A stretch of DNA of 38,524 bases, taken from Chloroflexota bacterium (lineage in GTDB: Bacteria > Chloroflexota > Anaerolineae > UBA4142 > SHND01). Numbering within the stretch: position 1 is the stretch's first letter; every line of letters starts with the position of its first letter. Below the pieces are notes generated by a model. That model was not told where the DNA came from and did not search any database. It saw nothing but the letters and a program-made list of their open reading frames with translations. The translations under genes and the position numbers were made by a program. Below are positions 22,322 to 29,729 of the stretch, in pieces. The stretch is from the NCBI GenBank assembly GCA_029778615.1, contig JAKOPZ010000281.1, positions 1-38,524 on the forward strand, written 5' to 3'.

Positions 22322-23172
22322 GCGAAATCGTTTGGCTCGCGTCGTATCCCAAATCGGGCAATACGTGGCTGCGCGTTTTCCTCGCCAATTATTTGAACAA
22401 CGGCGAAAAACCTGCCAATATCAACGAATTGAATGTGGGACATATCGCCAGCGCGCGCAATTCCTTTGAAGAACTCGTCGGCGTCGAAGCATCGGACCTC
22501 ACGCCGACCCAAATTGAAAATTGTCGCCCGATGGTTTATCGCCTCTTTGCGGAGACCAATTCCGAAACGATGTTTCTCAAAGTGCATGACGCCTTTCTCA
22601 ACACCTCCGCAGGCGAGACCATGTTTCCCGCTGCGGTGACGCGCGGCGTCGTCTATCTCATTCGCCATCCGTGCGATGTTGCCATTTCGTACGCGCATCA
22701 CAATTCCCATTCGATTGACCGCGCGATTGAGTGGATGAATGATGAGAGCCATACCTTGGCAGGACGACAAGATGGCGTGAATGTACAATTGGAACAAAAA
22801 TTATTGACGTGGAGCAAGCACGCGCACAGTTGGCTCGGTTCGGGGTTGAATTGTCATGTCATACGTTACGAAGACATGCTCGCACAGCCGCATGAAACAT
22901 TTGGCGCGGTGGTAAAATTTGTGGGACTCGATTATGACACACTGCGTTTGCAGCGCGCGTTGGAATTTTCGCGCTTTGAAGAATTGCAGGCACAAGAACA
23001 GCGCGAAAATTTCCGAGAACGCCCGCCGCGTGCACCCAATTTTTTTCGGCAAGGCAAAGCCGGTGCGTGGCGCGAAACCTTGTCCGTTGACCAAGTTGCG
23101 CGCATCGTTGACGCGCACCGCGACGTGATGCAGCAGTTCGGTTATCTCGACGAAAAAGGAAATGTGCTATGA
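22318..23172 (+). CDS. PAPS-dependent sulfotransferase of the lasso cluster
   Basis: 284 residues. It has the 5'-phosphosulfate-binding loop WLASYPKSGNTWLR near the start, the 3'-phosphate motif VVYLIRHPCDVAISYAHH in the middle and the C-terminal FFRQGKAGAWRETL, all standard for sulfotransferases that use PAPS. The start at 22318 overlaps the kinase stop codon (ATGA), so translation is coupled. Being locked between kinase and B1 genes it should modify the lasso peptide; Tyr53/Tyr54 of precursor 1, core Ser/Thr side chains or the phosphate are candidate acceptors. Precursor 2 has no core Tyr. The acceptor is inference. Confidence 0.9.
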   Translation: MSEIVWLASYPKSGNTWLRVFLANYLNNGEKPANINELNVGHIASARNSFEELVGVEASDLTPTQIENCRPMVYRLFAETNSETMFLKVHDAFLNTSAGETMFPAAVTRGVVYLIRHPCDVAISYAHHNSHSIDRAIEWMNDESHTLAGRQDGVNVQLEQKLLTWSKHAHSWLGSGLNCHVIRYEDMLAQPHETFGAVVKFVGLDYDTLRLQRALEFSRFEELQAQEQRENFRERPPRAPNFFRQGKAGAWRETLSVDQVARIVDAHRDVMQQFGYLDEKGNVL

Positions 23173-23441
23173 CTCTGGATACCACTCTCGTTCGCAACAA
23201 TTCCCTCACCACTGCCGAACTGGACGGTCAAGTAGTGATGCTCAGTCTGGAAACGAATCGCTACTATGGGTTGAATTCTGTCGGCACGCGCATTTGGGAA
23301 CTCCTCGCGCAACCGATGACCCTTGCTGCGGTTTGTGATACATTGCAGAATGAATACGAGGTCACGCGCGAGCAATGTGAAACAGAAGTTCTCGCCGTCG
23401 CGGAAAAAATGTTTCAAGAAAAACTTGTGCATAAAAACTAA
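23169..23441 (+). CDS. Lasso biosynthesis protein B1 (PqqD-like leader-recognition protein)
   Basis: 90 residues. It is a winged-helix RiPP recognition element of PqqD type: a beta hairpin (LDGQVVMLSLETNRYYGLNSVG), then TRIWELLAQPMTLAAVCDTL and a final helix. Such proteins bind the leader peptide and present it to the peptidase B2. The ATG overlaps the sulfotransferase stop codon (ATGA) and the stop abuts the ATG of the cyclase gene. B1 and B2 are separate genes, as usual outside Proteobacteria. Confidence 0.92.
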   Translation: MTLDTTLVRNNSLTTAELDGQVVMLSLETNRYYGLNSVGTRIWELLAQPMTLAAVCDTLQNEYEVTREQCETEVLAVAEKMFQEKLVHKN

Positions 23442-25340
23442 ATGAGCGCGCTCTTTGGCATGTGGCAAAAAAACAACGCGCCCGTTGCGCCCGCGTTCGA
23501 CGCGATGGAAAACGCGTTATCCGAATGGCAATGCGATACGCGCGCGACATGGTGCGATACGCAAATCGGCATGGGCGCGCGTTTGTTGTACACCACACCC
23601 GAATCGCTTCACGAACGCATCCCGTTCACACATCCCGAATATCCACAATTCATTCTTGTCGCCGACGCGTGGCTCGACAATCGCGCGGAATTGTGCGACG
23701 TCTTTCAAATTCCGCACATGGAACGCGCGCACGTCTGCGACAGCGAATTGATATTGCGCGCGTACGAAAAATGGGGCAACGCGTGCGCGGACAAGCTGCG
23801 CGGCGATTTCGCGTTCGCGTTGTGGGACGCGCATCAAGAACGTTGGTACTGCGCGCGTGATTTCACGGGCAGCAAGCCCTTTTTTTATTTCGCTTCGACG
23901 GCGCTCTTTTGCTTTGCGTCCGATGTGCGCGCTGTGTTGGCGTGTCCCGATGTGCCGAACCAACTCGATGAAGTGATGCTCGCCGCGAACTTGGTACAGT
24001 CAACGATTACGGCGGAAAAGCGGCGCACCTTTTATCAAAACGTTTTCAGAATTCCGCCCGCGCATTTCCTCGTCGTCACGCGCGCCCAAGCCGCGTTGAC
24101 GCGCTATTGGTCGCCCGAAAACATTCCGCCCATTCATTTTGCCAATCCCGCCGCGTATGCGGAACACACGCGCGAAATGTTGGAACGCGCGGTGCAGCGC
24201 GCGACGCGCACCGAATATCGCGTTGGCGCACACTTGAGCGGTGGGCTGGATTCGACTACGGTTGCGATTCTCGCCGCGCGCGCGTTGCAGACGCGCGACA
24301 CAAGTTTGAACGGCTATTCGTGGTCGCCGCCGCCATCGCAGACGCAAATTGAGAACGACGCAGATGAACGCGCGTTTATCGAAACCGTTTGCGCGCAAGA
24401 ACATATCACGCCGCGTTATCTGGAATACTCGGTGGACGATGTGGTGCGCTTGTACACGCGTGATTTCACACGCATTCCGCGCGAGATGGCGCTGCGCGAA
24501 GAACAGCTTCAAGACCTCGCGGCGCAAGACCAAGTGCGCGTTCTGCTTTCGGGGTGGGGCGGGGATGAATTGATTTCGTACGGCGGAGAGGGCTATCTCG
24601 GCGACTTGCTGCGGCGCGGCGCGTTCTTGGCATTGCATCGCGCGCTCGTGCAGCGATTGCCGCGCGGCGCACGGTATCCGGCACGCGTGCGCGCGTACGG
24701 CAACCTGCTGTACCGTCACGCACTTTGGATGTTGCTGCCGGATTGGGCGTGGGAAAAATTTTCACCGTATGCCGTTCCGCGTTTCGAGACGCGTTATATC
24801 CATCCCGAATTTTTGGAACGCCAGCGCGCTGCTGTGTATGCCCGGCGCGACCCAGTGCCGCGCGTGCATCCTTCCGTGCGCGGGACGCAGATCGTTCGGC
24901 TGGAGCATGGACATTTGACGCGCCGCATGGAAAGCTGGGCAACGCATGGCGCGAAACGCGGTGTCGTGTATCGTTACCCGTTGTTGGAGCGCGAGCTGGT
25001 GGAAGGAGTGTTGGGACTGCCGCCGATGCTGTATCATCAGCACGGACGTGCGCGCGCCGTGCTGCGCGCTGCGACGCGCGGGGTTTTGCCTGAAGCGATG
25101 CGCGTCGCGCGTTCCAAAGATGAACCGACCGCACTTGGAATTGTCGGCGCAAAAATTTTGGAAGGCACGCGCGCGTTGTACGAACAAACTCGCGCGCAGT
25201 TCGCTCAGCATCCCGCGACGCACTATGTGAATGTTGACGCGATTCAACAGACCATGACGCACGGCACATTGGAATGGAAAGAGGCGCGCCCCGTACAAGT
25301 CGCGCTCTCTTTTTTTTACATTGCGCAGCTCAATTCATAG
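23442..25340 (+). CDS. Lasso cyclase (protein C, asparagine-synthetase-like)
   Basis: 632 residues. The C-terminal synthetase half has the PP-loop HLSGGLDSTTVAILAA (S266-T272) that binds ATP, and LLSGWGGDELISYGGEGY. These enzymes adenylate the ring Asp/Glu and close the macrolactam with the core N-terminus. The N-terminal domain keeps the glutaminase-like fold (CDSELILRAYEKWG, LRGDFAFALWDA) but begins MSALFG without the catalytic Cys2, as expected of lasso cyclases, which use the peptide amine rather than glutamine. It follows B1 without a gap and precedes B2 by 15 bp. Confidence 0.95.
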   Translation: MSALFGMWQKNNAPVAPAFDAMENALSEWQCDTRATWCDTQIGMGARLLYTTPESLHERIPFTHPEYPQFILVADAWLDNRAELCDVFQIPHMERAHVCDSELILRAYEKWGNACADKLRGDFAFALWDAHQERWYCARDFTGSKPFFYFASTALFCFASDVRAVLACPDVPNQLDEVMLAANLVQSTITAEKRRTFYQNVFRIPPAHFLVVTRAQAALTRYWSPENIPPIHFANPAAYAEHTREMLERAVQRATRTEYRVGAHLSGGLDSTTVAILAARALQTRDTSLNGYSWSPPPSQTQIENDADERAFIETVCAQEHITPRYLEYSVDDVVRLYTRDFTRIPREMALREEQLQDLAAQDQVRVLLSGWGGDELISYGGEGYLGDLLRRGAFLALHRALVQRLPRGARYPARVRAYGNLLYRHALWMLLPDWAWEKFSPYAVPRFETRYIHPEFLERQRAAVYARRDPVPRVHPSVRGTQIVRLEHGHLTRRMESWATHGAKRGVVYRYPLLERELVEGVLGLPPMLYHQHGRARAVLRAATRGVLPEAMRVARSKDEPTALGIVGAKILEGTRALYEQTRAQFAQHPATHYVNVDAIQQTMTHGTLEWKEARPVQVALSFFYIAQLNS

Positions 25341-25355
25341 AATCAAAAACCGAAA

Positions 25356-25838
25356 ATGATTTCTGTCGTCCGGCGAGTTACAACTCTGGCTTGGCGCGAG
25401 CGCGCTTTTTTGGGCGAAGCGGTTTTTTATCTCGCACTCGCGCGTTTGGCGCTCTGGCTTTTTCCTTTCAATCGGCTCGCGCCGCGTTTTGGAAAACAGC
25501 ACTGCGAGTCCGCGCCGATGCTTACTTTAGATTCAGAGCGAGCCCAAGTACGCCGCGTGAGTTGGGCGGTTACGACCATGAGTCGTTTCGTGCCGTGGGA
25601 CAGCGCGTGCCTCGCGCAAGCGGTGGCAGGAAAAATGATGCTGCGCGCGCGACATTTATCCAGTACGTTATATCTCGGCGTCGCGTACGCGAACAATAAA
25701 AAAATGCTCGCGCACGCGTGGCTGCGTTGCGGCGACGTGTACGTCACCGGCGCGCCACAGCACAAACGCTTTACGGTGGTGGCAACTTTTGCAGAGATTG
25801 ATACTGCAGCGGATGCAACGACCGCGCACCCAGTTTGA
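25356..25838 (+). CDS. Lasso leader peptidase (protein B2, transglutaminase-like)
   Basis: 160 residues. The Cys-His-Asp triad of the B2 family is visible: Cys in PWDSACLAQAVAGKMML, His in LAHAWLRCG and Asp in the following GDVYVTG. It cuts the leader from the precursor with B1 so that C can cyclise the core. An N-terminal hydrophobic helix (VFYLALARLALWLFPF) is typical. It is the last gene of the continuous block; 190 bp with a promoter and a terminator-like hairpin separate it from precursor 2. Confidence 0.93.
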   Translation: MISVVRRVTTLAWRERAFLGEAVFYLALARLALWLFPFNRLAPRFGKQHCESAPMLTLDSERAQVRRVSWAVTTMSRFVPWDSACLAQAVAGKMMLRARHLSSTLYLGVAYANNKKMLAHAWLRCGDVYVTGAPQHKRFTVVATFAEIDTAADATTAHPV

Positions 25839-25876
25839 AAATTTTCGTCAACGCACGCGCGAAACGAATTGCTTTA

Positions 25877-25885
25877 TGTTATAAT
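25877..25885 (+). promoter_or_regulatory. Extended -10 promoter of lasso precursor 2
   Basis: TGTTATAAT combines a TG extension with a perfect TATAAT (25880-25885). The -35 is poor, as usual for extended -10 promoters. It predicts a start near 25892 and a leader of about 135 nt. Confidence 0.65.
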
Positions 25886-25903
25886 GTTTGACAAGTTTTT
25901 TTT

Positions 25904-25955
25904 GCGGCACCATCCGGCAGTTGCCGCAGCAGAGCTGGGGGGCTTTGCAGTTTTT
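25904..25955 (+). promoter_or_regulatory. Hairpins with terminator/attenuator character before precursor 2
   Basis: GCGGCA (25904-25909) pairs with TGCCGC (25922-25927). Next, GCAGAGC (25929-25935) pairs with GCTTTGC (25942-25948) and five T residues follow at 25951-25955. The second could end transcripts from the upstream operon, or act as an attenuator in the precursor 2 leader. A third weak stem GGGTA / TACCC lies further on. No known riboswitch class was recognised. Confidence 0.45.
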
Positions 25956-26027
25956 GTGGGGTAATTTCTACCCGCAGACAGCTGTAAAGAATGGCAAACA
26001 AATTTATCTCACTCAAAGGAGTTGTTT

Positions 26028-26234
26028 ATGCCCGCCAAATCCGCTTCAACCGCGTCACACCCCGACACACCGGAATCGCACCCATCTGTAGATTCCATGC
26101 CGATGCAAGCCCCGGACAAGCGCAACTGGGAAACCCCCGAACTCAAAATCGTTCCGACTGACGAAACCGAGAGCGGTTTTATTTTTGCTACAAGGGAAGA
26201 GACTACCATCCCCACGCGCCCTCTTGCGTCCTGA
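26028..26234 (+). CDS. Lasso peptide precursor 2
   Basis: 68 residues from ATG 26028 with AAAGGAG 6 nt upstream. The leader is longer and richer in Ser/Pro than that of precursor 1, but the recognition part is the same: W34-E-T-P37-E-L39-K-I then T47-E48-S49-G50. Cleavage before S49 gives Thr at -2 and a 20-residue core (49-68) with Ser1 and Glu9; cleavage before G50 gives Gly1 with Glu8 or Glu9. The core (GFIFATREETTIPTRPLA) has no Tyr and ends in Ser68. Beyond the ring the sequence differs fully from precursor 1, so the two products must differ. A strong terminator follows. Confidence 0.87.
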   Translation: MPAKSASTASHPDTPESHPSVDSMPMQAPDKRNWETPELKIVPTDETESGFIFATREETTIPTRPLAS

Positions 26235-26322
26235 AATCAAACGGCGTGGTTTGCGGCGCAATCTTCGCGCGGAGCGTGATGAGGGTACTTGGCTGCAAGC
26301 GCAATAGCAAATTGTTCATGGC

Positions 26323-26356
26323 GACGTGATGATTTTTCATCACGTCTTTTTTTTTT
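26323..26356 (+). terminator. Terminator of the lasso peptide cluster
   Basis: GACGTGATGA (26323-26332), 4-nt loop, TCATCACGTC (26337-26346), then ten T residues. It closes the cluster about 90 bp after precursor 2. Confidence 0.95.
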
Positions 26357-26384
26357 CTTTCGCGCCTCAACGCGCGCGCGCCTA

Positions 26385-26413
26385 TTGTCAATTGAAAACG
26401 CGCATTGTATAAT
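26385..26413 (+). promoter_or_regulatory. Promoter of the small membrane protein / Vps62-like pair
   Basis: TTGTCA (26385-26390), 17-bp spacer, TATAAT (26408-26413). The start would be about 10 nt before ATG 26430, again a near-leaderless transcript. Confidence 0.7.
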
Positions 26414-26429
26414 TTCGCTCACTCGATTT

Positions 26430-26927
26430 ATGGCACTTGTACCGGCCCCGCCCAAAAAACGTTCTGCCGCCATCGCGATTGTTGGATGGCTTTTATTCTT
26501 GAGCGCAATCCTCAATATCACGTTTGGCGCGCTGGACATTTTTGTTTCGGATGTGTTTTCGCAAACGGGCACATCGCTACCGATTTTGGCAGAACAAGTG
26601 GCGGATGATGAACTCACGGAACAAGAGTTCTTTTTGATTGATGGTGTCGTTTCGATATTCGTCGGTGTCGTGCAGCTCGGACTCACAATCGGTTTTTGGC
26701 GTGAGAAACGTTGGGCGTGGGTGGCTGCCATGTCGTGGCAAGCGTTCAAACTTTTGTTTGGCATCGTTGCCGCGCTCGCGGGTCCGGCGGATTTTGTTTC
26801 GCTTGCGTTTGCCATCTTGCTCGTGTTCACTTTGAACCAAACCGACGTGCGTCGCGTGTTCAATATTCGGCGTCAACCTGATGAATCCTCCTCTGTCACG
26901 CCCCTCCGTATCCTCGACAGCAACTGA
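26430..26927 (+). CDS. Unrecognised membrane protein with four predicted helices
   Basis: 165 residues. Helices at about 12-38 (AIAIVGWLLFLSAILNITFG), 70-90, 95-115 and 118-140 with a short acidic extracytoplasmic loop (ADDELTEQEFF) and a charged tail. No catalytic motif is seen. ATG 26430 is about 10 nt from the predicted transcription start and has no Shine-Dalgarno sequence. It overlaps the next gene by 47 nt, so the two form an operon. Its position just after the lasso terminator raises the possibility of a role in peptide immunity, but it has its own promoter and nothing in the sequence shows this. Confidence 0.7.
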   Translation: MALVPAPPKKRSAAIAIVGWLLFLSAILNITFGALDIFVSDVFSQTGTSLPILAEQVADDELTEQEFFLIDGVVSIFVGVVQLGLTIGFWREKRWAWVAAMSWQAFKLLFGIVAALAGPADFVSLAFAILLVFTLNQTDVRRVFNIRRQPDESSSVTPLRILDSN

Positions 26928-28728
26928 CCTCGAACTGCTGCGCGCGTTCGAGCCGGTCGTTCAGTACACCCAAGGCGAACAATTTTTTCCAATGGATGTG
27001 GAACGCTACATCCGCTTGTGTGCGCTGTGTGTACATTACCCGGATGGGCGCGAAGAAGTTTTGGTCCCGCGCGGCGAATTGACGATTGAAAAATTGGTAC
27101 AGCCGCGCAATCTGCAATTTGATGCGGTCGAGTACTTGCGTTTTGTGGCGCCGCAGACGCTGCAAGAAAGTGTCGGCGCGCTCGCCCAGGGACGCGCGAT
27201 GCACCGCGCGAAAAAGAATGTTTTCAAAGCCGGAGTGGGGCGCTTGGCGCGTGGCGGTTTGCTCCCGCGCCTCGCCGACGCCTTGTTTTCGCTGACGCTG
27301 CTCGCGCGCGGACGCGTGCCCGGCGCGGTAGCCGCGCAAGCAGAAATTCAATACGACGAGTTGCAGCAGGAGCAAGAAAAATATGTCTATCACGGGCGCG
27401 TGGTGCGCCAGAACGGTTGGATTGTTTTACAGTATTGGTTCTTTCTCGCATACAACAGCTGGCGTTCGGGCTTTCATGGCGTGAATGACCACGAGTCGGA
27501 TTGGGAAATGATGATGGTGTATTTGTACCAAGCGGATGGACGCATCATTCCCGAATGGCTCGCGTATGCGTCACACGATTTTCACGGCGACGATTTGCGG
27601 CGGCGTTGGGATGACTTGGCGGAAGTGAATTTCATAAATGGGCATCCGGTTGTGTTTGCCGGTGCGGGTTCGCACGCGTCGTATTTTCGTCCCGGCGAAT
27701 ATCAAGCCGAAGTGAGTTTGCCCTTGCCGCGTCCGCTCGAACGCGCCGCGCGCATGTGGGGACAATTTTGGCGGCAAACGCTCGGCATCGGCGGCGGCTA
27801 TGAAAGCACACCGTTTCGGATTCCCTTTGTAGATTTTGCGCGCGGCGATGGCTTGGTGATTGGTCCGCAGCAAGAAAAGGAATGGACGCCAAATGTGATT
27901 AGCGAAGCAACGCCGTGGGTGAGCGAATATCGCGGCTTGTGGGGTTTGTACGCGCGCGACCCCATCTCTGGCGAAAACGCGCCCGCCGGTCCCATGTACA
28001 ATCGCGACGGTTCACCGCGCGGTTCATGGTACGACGTGCTGGGCTTTGCGGGACTGGACAAAGTTCCACCGCCGCCGCAAGAACTGCCGCGTCTGGAAAC
28101 GCGCATGAACGAATTGAACGCGCGTTTGGCAGAAATCGAAGCCCAGCTCACGCCGCAAGTGAATGCACTGCAAGAGCTGGGGATTCAATTGCGCGCGCTG
28201 CAAGGTAACCCCTTTCTCGCGCTCCCGTATGAAACTTTGCAGCTCCAAGCCAACAAACTCTCCGAGCAAATCAAAACCCTGCGTCGCGAGCAAGCGGAAA
28301 AGGTTGCTCTATTGGAAACGCTTGCGCGGCGCGCGGAAAAATTGCGCGCCAATATTTCGGATGACCCGCGCGCGCATATCACGCATCTGGCAAAGCCGGT
28401 CAGTCTTGCCCAACTGCGCTTTAATCGTCTTGCCGAAGCGTGGGCGGCAGTCAGCATCAGCGCGCTGCTGCTCGGCATCGTTGCGATTCTCCTGCTGCAA
28501 CCGCACTGGTTGTTGGCGGGCGCAATGGTGATGATTGTGTGTTTTATTTTGCTCGAGTCCGTCTTGCGCGGGACCTACATCAACACTATCAATACCCTGG
28601 CTGTCATTCTCGCGGTGATTGCGGCAGTAATTCTCGTCGTGCAGTATTGGATGCAATTACTGATTGCGTCGTTGATTGCGATTGCGGTGTTTCTGTTGGT
28701 GCAAAAAGTGCGCGAGTTGAGAGAGTGA
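26881..28728 (+). CDS. Vps62-like domain protein with coiled coil and C-terminal membrane helices
   Basis: 615 residues. The N-terminal two-thirds contain the Vps62-type pattern: QYWFFLAYNSWRSGFHGVND, HESDWEMMMVYLY, WLAYASHDFHGDDLRRRWDD, NGHPVVFAGAGSHASYFRPG and later GPMYNRDGSPRGSWYD. In eukaryotes Vps62-family proteins are linked to vacuolar sorting; bacterial members have no settled function. Residues about 395-490 form a long coiled coil (LETRMNELNARLAEIEAQL). The tail (about 515-605) holds three to four transmembrane helices. So the Vps62 domain is membrane tethered through a coiled coil. Start at 26881 overlaps the upstream gene, without a clear Shine-Dalgarno sequence. Confidence 0.7.
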   Translation: MNPPLSRPSVSSTATDLELLRAFEPVVQYTQGEQFFPMDVERYIRLCALCVHYPDGREEVLVPRGELTIEKLVQPRNLQFDAVEYLRFVAPQTLQESVGALAQGRAMHRAKKNVFKAGVGRLARGGLLPRLADALFSLTLLARGRVPGAVAAQAEIQYDELQQEQEKYVYHGRVVRQNGWIVLQYWFFLAYNSWRSGFHGVNDHESDWEMMMVYLYQADGRIIPEWLAYASHDFHGDDLRRRWDDLAEVNFINGHPVVFAGAGSHASYFRPGEYQAEVSLPLPRPLERAARMWGQFWRQTLGIGGGYESTPFRIPFVDFARGDGLVIGPQQEKEWTPNVISEATPWVSEYRGLWGLYARDPISGENAPAGPMYNRDGSPRGSWYDVLGFAGLDKVPPPPQELPRLETRMNELNARLAEIEAQLTPQVNALQELGIQLRALQGNPFLALPYETLQLQANKLSEQIKTLRREQAEKVALLETLARRAEKLRANISDDPRAHITHLAKPVSLAQLRFNRLAEAWAAVSISALLLGIVAILLLQPHWLLAGAMVMIVCFILLESVLRGTYINTINTLAVILAVIAAVILVVQYWMQLLIASLIAIAVFLLVQKVRELRE

Positions 28729-28774
28729 TGAAACGGAAAATGTAACAAGAAAAACGTACTTGCAAATTTCATTC

Positions 28775-28837
28775 ACCGCGATTTTGCGCGAACGTACGCG
28801 ATAGGGTGATGCGCGTCGGTTCGCGTAGGTTCGCGGT
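28775..28837. repeat. Degenerate copy of the CGCGAATCTACGCGAA inverted repeat
   Basis: TTCGCGTAGGTTCGCGGT (28820-28837) matches the right arm at 13171-13188 with one change, and a broken left arm starting ACCGCGA lies at 28775. It ends 9 bp before the ATG of the YitT-family gene, leaving no Shine-Dalgarno sequence. Confidence 0.6.
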
Positions 28838-28846
28838 TTCCTGTCC

Positions 28847-29728
28847 ATGACCCCTTTGATACAGCGCGCTCGCGCACTGGATTGGCGCAAAACCCTCGCC
28901 ACGTACGCCGTGTTGACGCTCGGCGGAGTGATTCTCGCGTCGAACGTCGCCGTGTTTCTCGCGCCCTCGAATATCGCGCCGGGCGGCGTTTCCGGCACCG
29001 CAATTATTTTGAGCCGCTTTCTGCCGTTTCCGGTTGGTGTGATGATGCTCGTGATGAATCTGCCATTGCTCGCGCTCGGCTTTCAAAATTTGGGGCGCTT
29101 TCACTTTTTGGCAAAAACGGCGTACGTCGTTTTGATTTACAATTTGGGTGCGGATGTGGTCGCCAACTTTTTGCCGCACGGCGTTTCGGAAAATATTTTG
29201 CTCAATGCAATTTTCGCAGGCGTCGTCGGCGGCATTGGGACGGGGCTCGTGTATCGCGCGGGCGGCACCACCGCGAGCACTGGAATTATCTCGCGCATTT
29301 TGCAATTGAAAACGGGCATTCCGATTTCGCAAGTGTATTTCATCACGGATGGACTCATTATTCTCGCGGCGGGCGTTGTGTTTGGCTGGGAAGCGGCATT
29401 GTACGCGCTCGTGACACTATTCATTTGGGGCATTGCCACCGATTATGTTTTGGAAGGTCCGAGCGTGGTGCGGACGGCGTTTATCGTCACGGACGAACGC
29501 GACGCGGTGGCGCACGCGCTGTTGGAAAAATTGCAAATCGGCGTCACCGCGTGGCAAGGCGAAGGCATGTTCACGGAACAAAAACACAATGTTTTGTTTT
29601 GCACCGTAAGCCGTCCGTTTGTGGACACGCTGCGCGACATTGTCACCACTGCCGACCCCAACGCGTTCATCGTCATTACGCACGGGCATCAGGCGACCGG
29701 TGGAGTGATTGCGAGGAAAAAGCAATAG
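28847..29728 (+). CDS. YitT-family membrane protein with DUF2179 domain
   Basis: 293 residues. Five to six membrane helices (about 18-210) contain the YitT/DUF161 features FLAPSNIAPGGVSGTAIIL, FAGVVGGIGTGLVYRAGGTTAST and GIPISQVYFITDGLIIL. The C-terminal soluble domain (about 215-285: RTAFIVTDERDAVAHALLEKL, KHNVLFCTVSR, ADPNAFIVITHG) is DUF2179. The family is widespread and its transport substrate is not established. The stop codon is followed 1 bp later by the acetyltransferase ATG, so the two are co-transcribed. Confidence 0.9.
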   Translation: MTPLIQRARALDWRKTLATYAVLTLGGVILASNVAVFLAPSNIAPGGVSGTAIILSRFLPFPVGVMMLVMNLPLLALGFQNLGRFHFLAKTAYVVLIYNLGADVVANFLPHGVSENILLNAIFAGVVGGIGTGLVYRAGGTTASTGIISRILQLKTGIPISQVYFITDGLIILAAGVVFGWEAALYALVTLFIWGIATDYVLEGPSVVRTAFIVTDERDAVAHALLEKLQIGVTAWQGEGMFTEQKHNVLFCTVSRPFVDTLRDIVTTADPNAFIVITHGHQATGGVIARKKQ

Positions 29729-29729
29729 G

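Noticed and set aside
23442-25340. Genuine asparagine synthetase
   Set aside because: No Cys at position 2, and its location between B1 and B2 lasso genes next to precursors fits a lasso cyclase.
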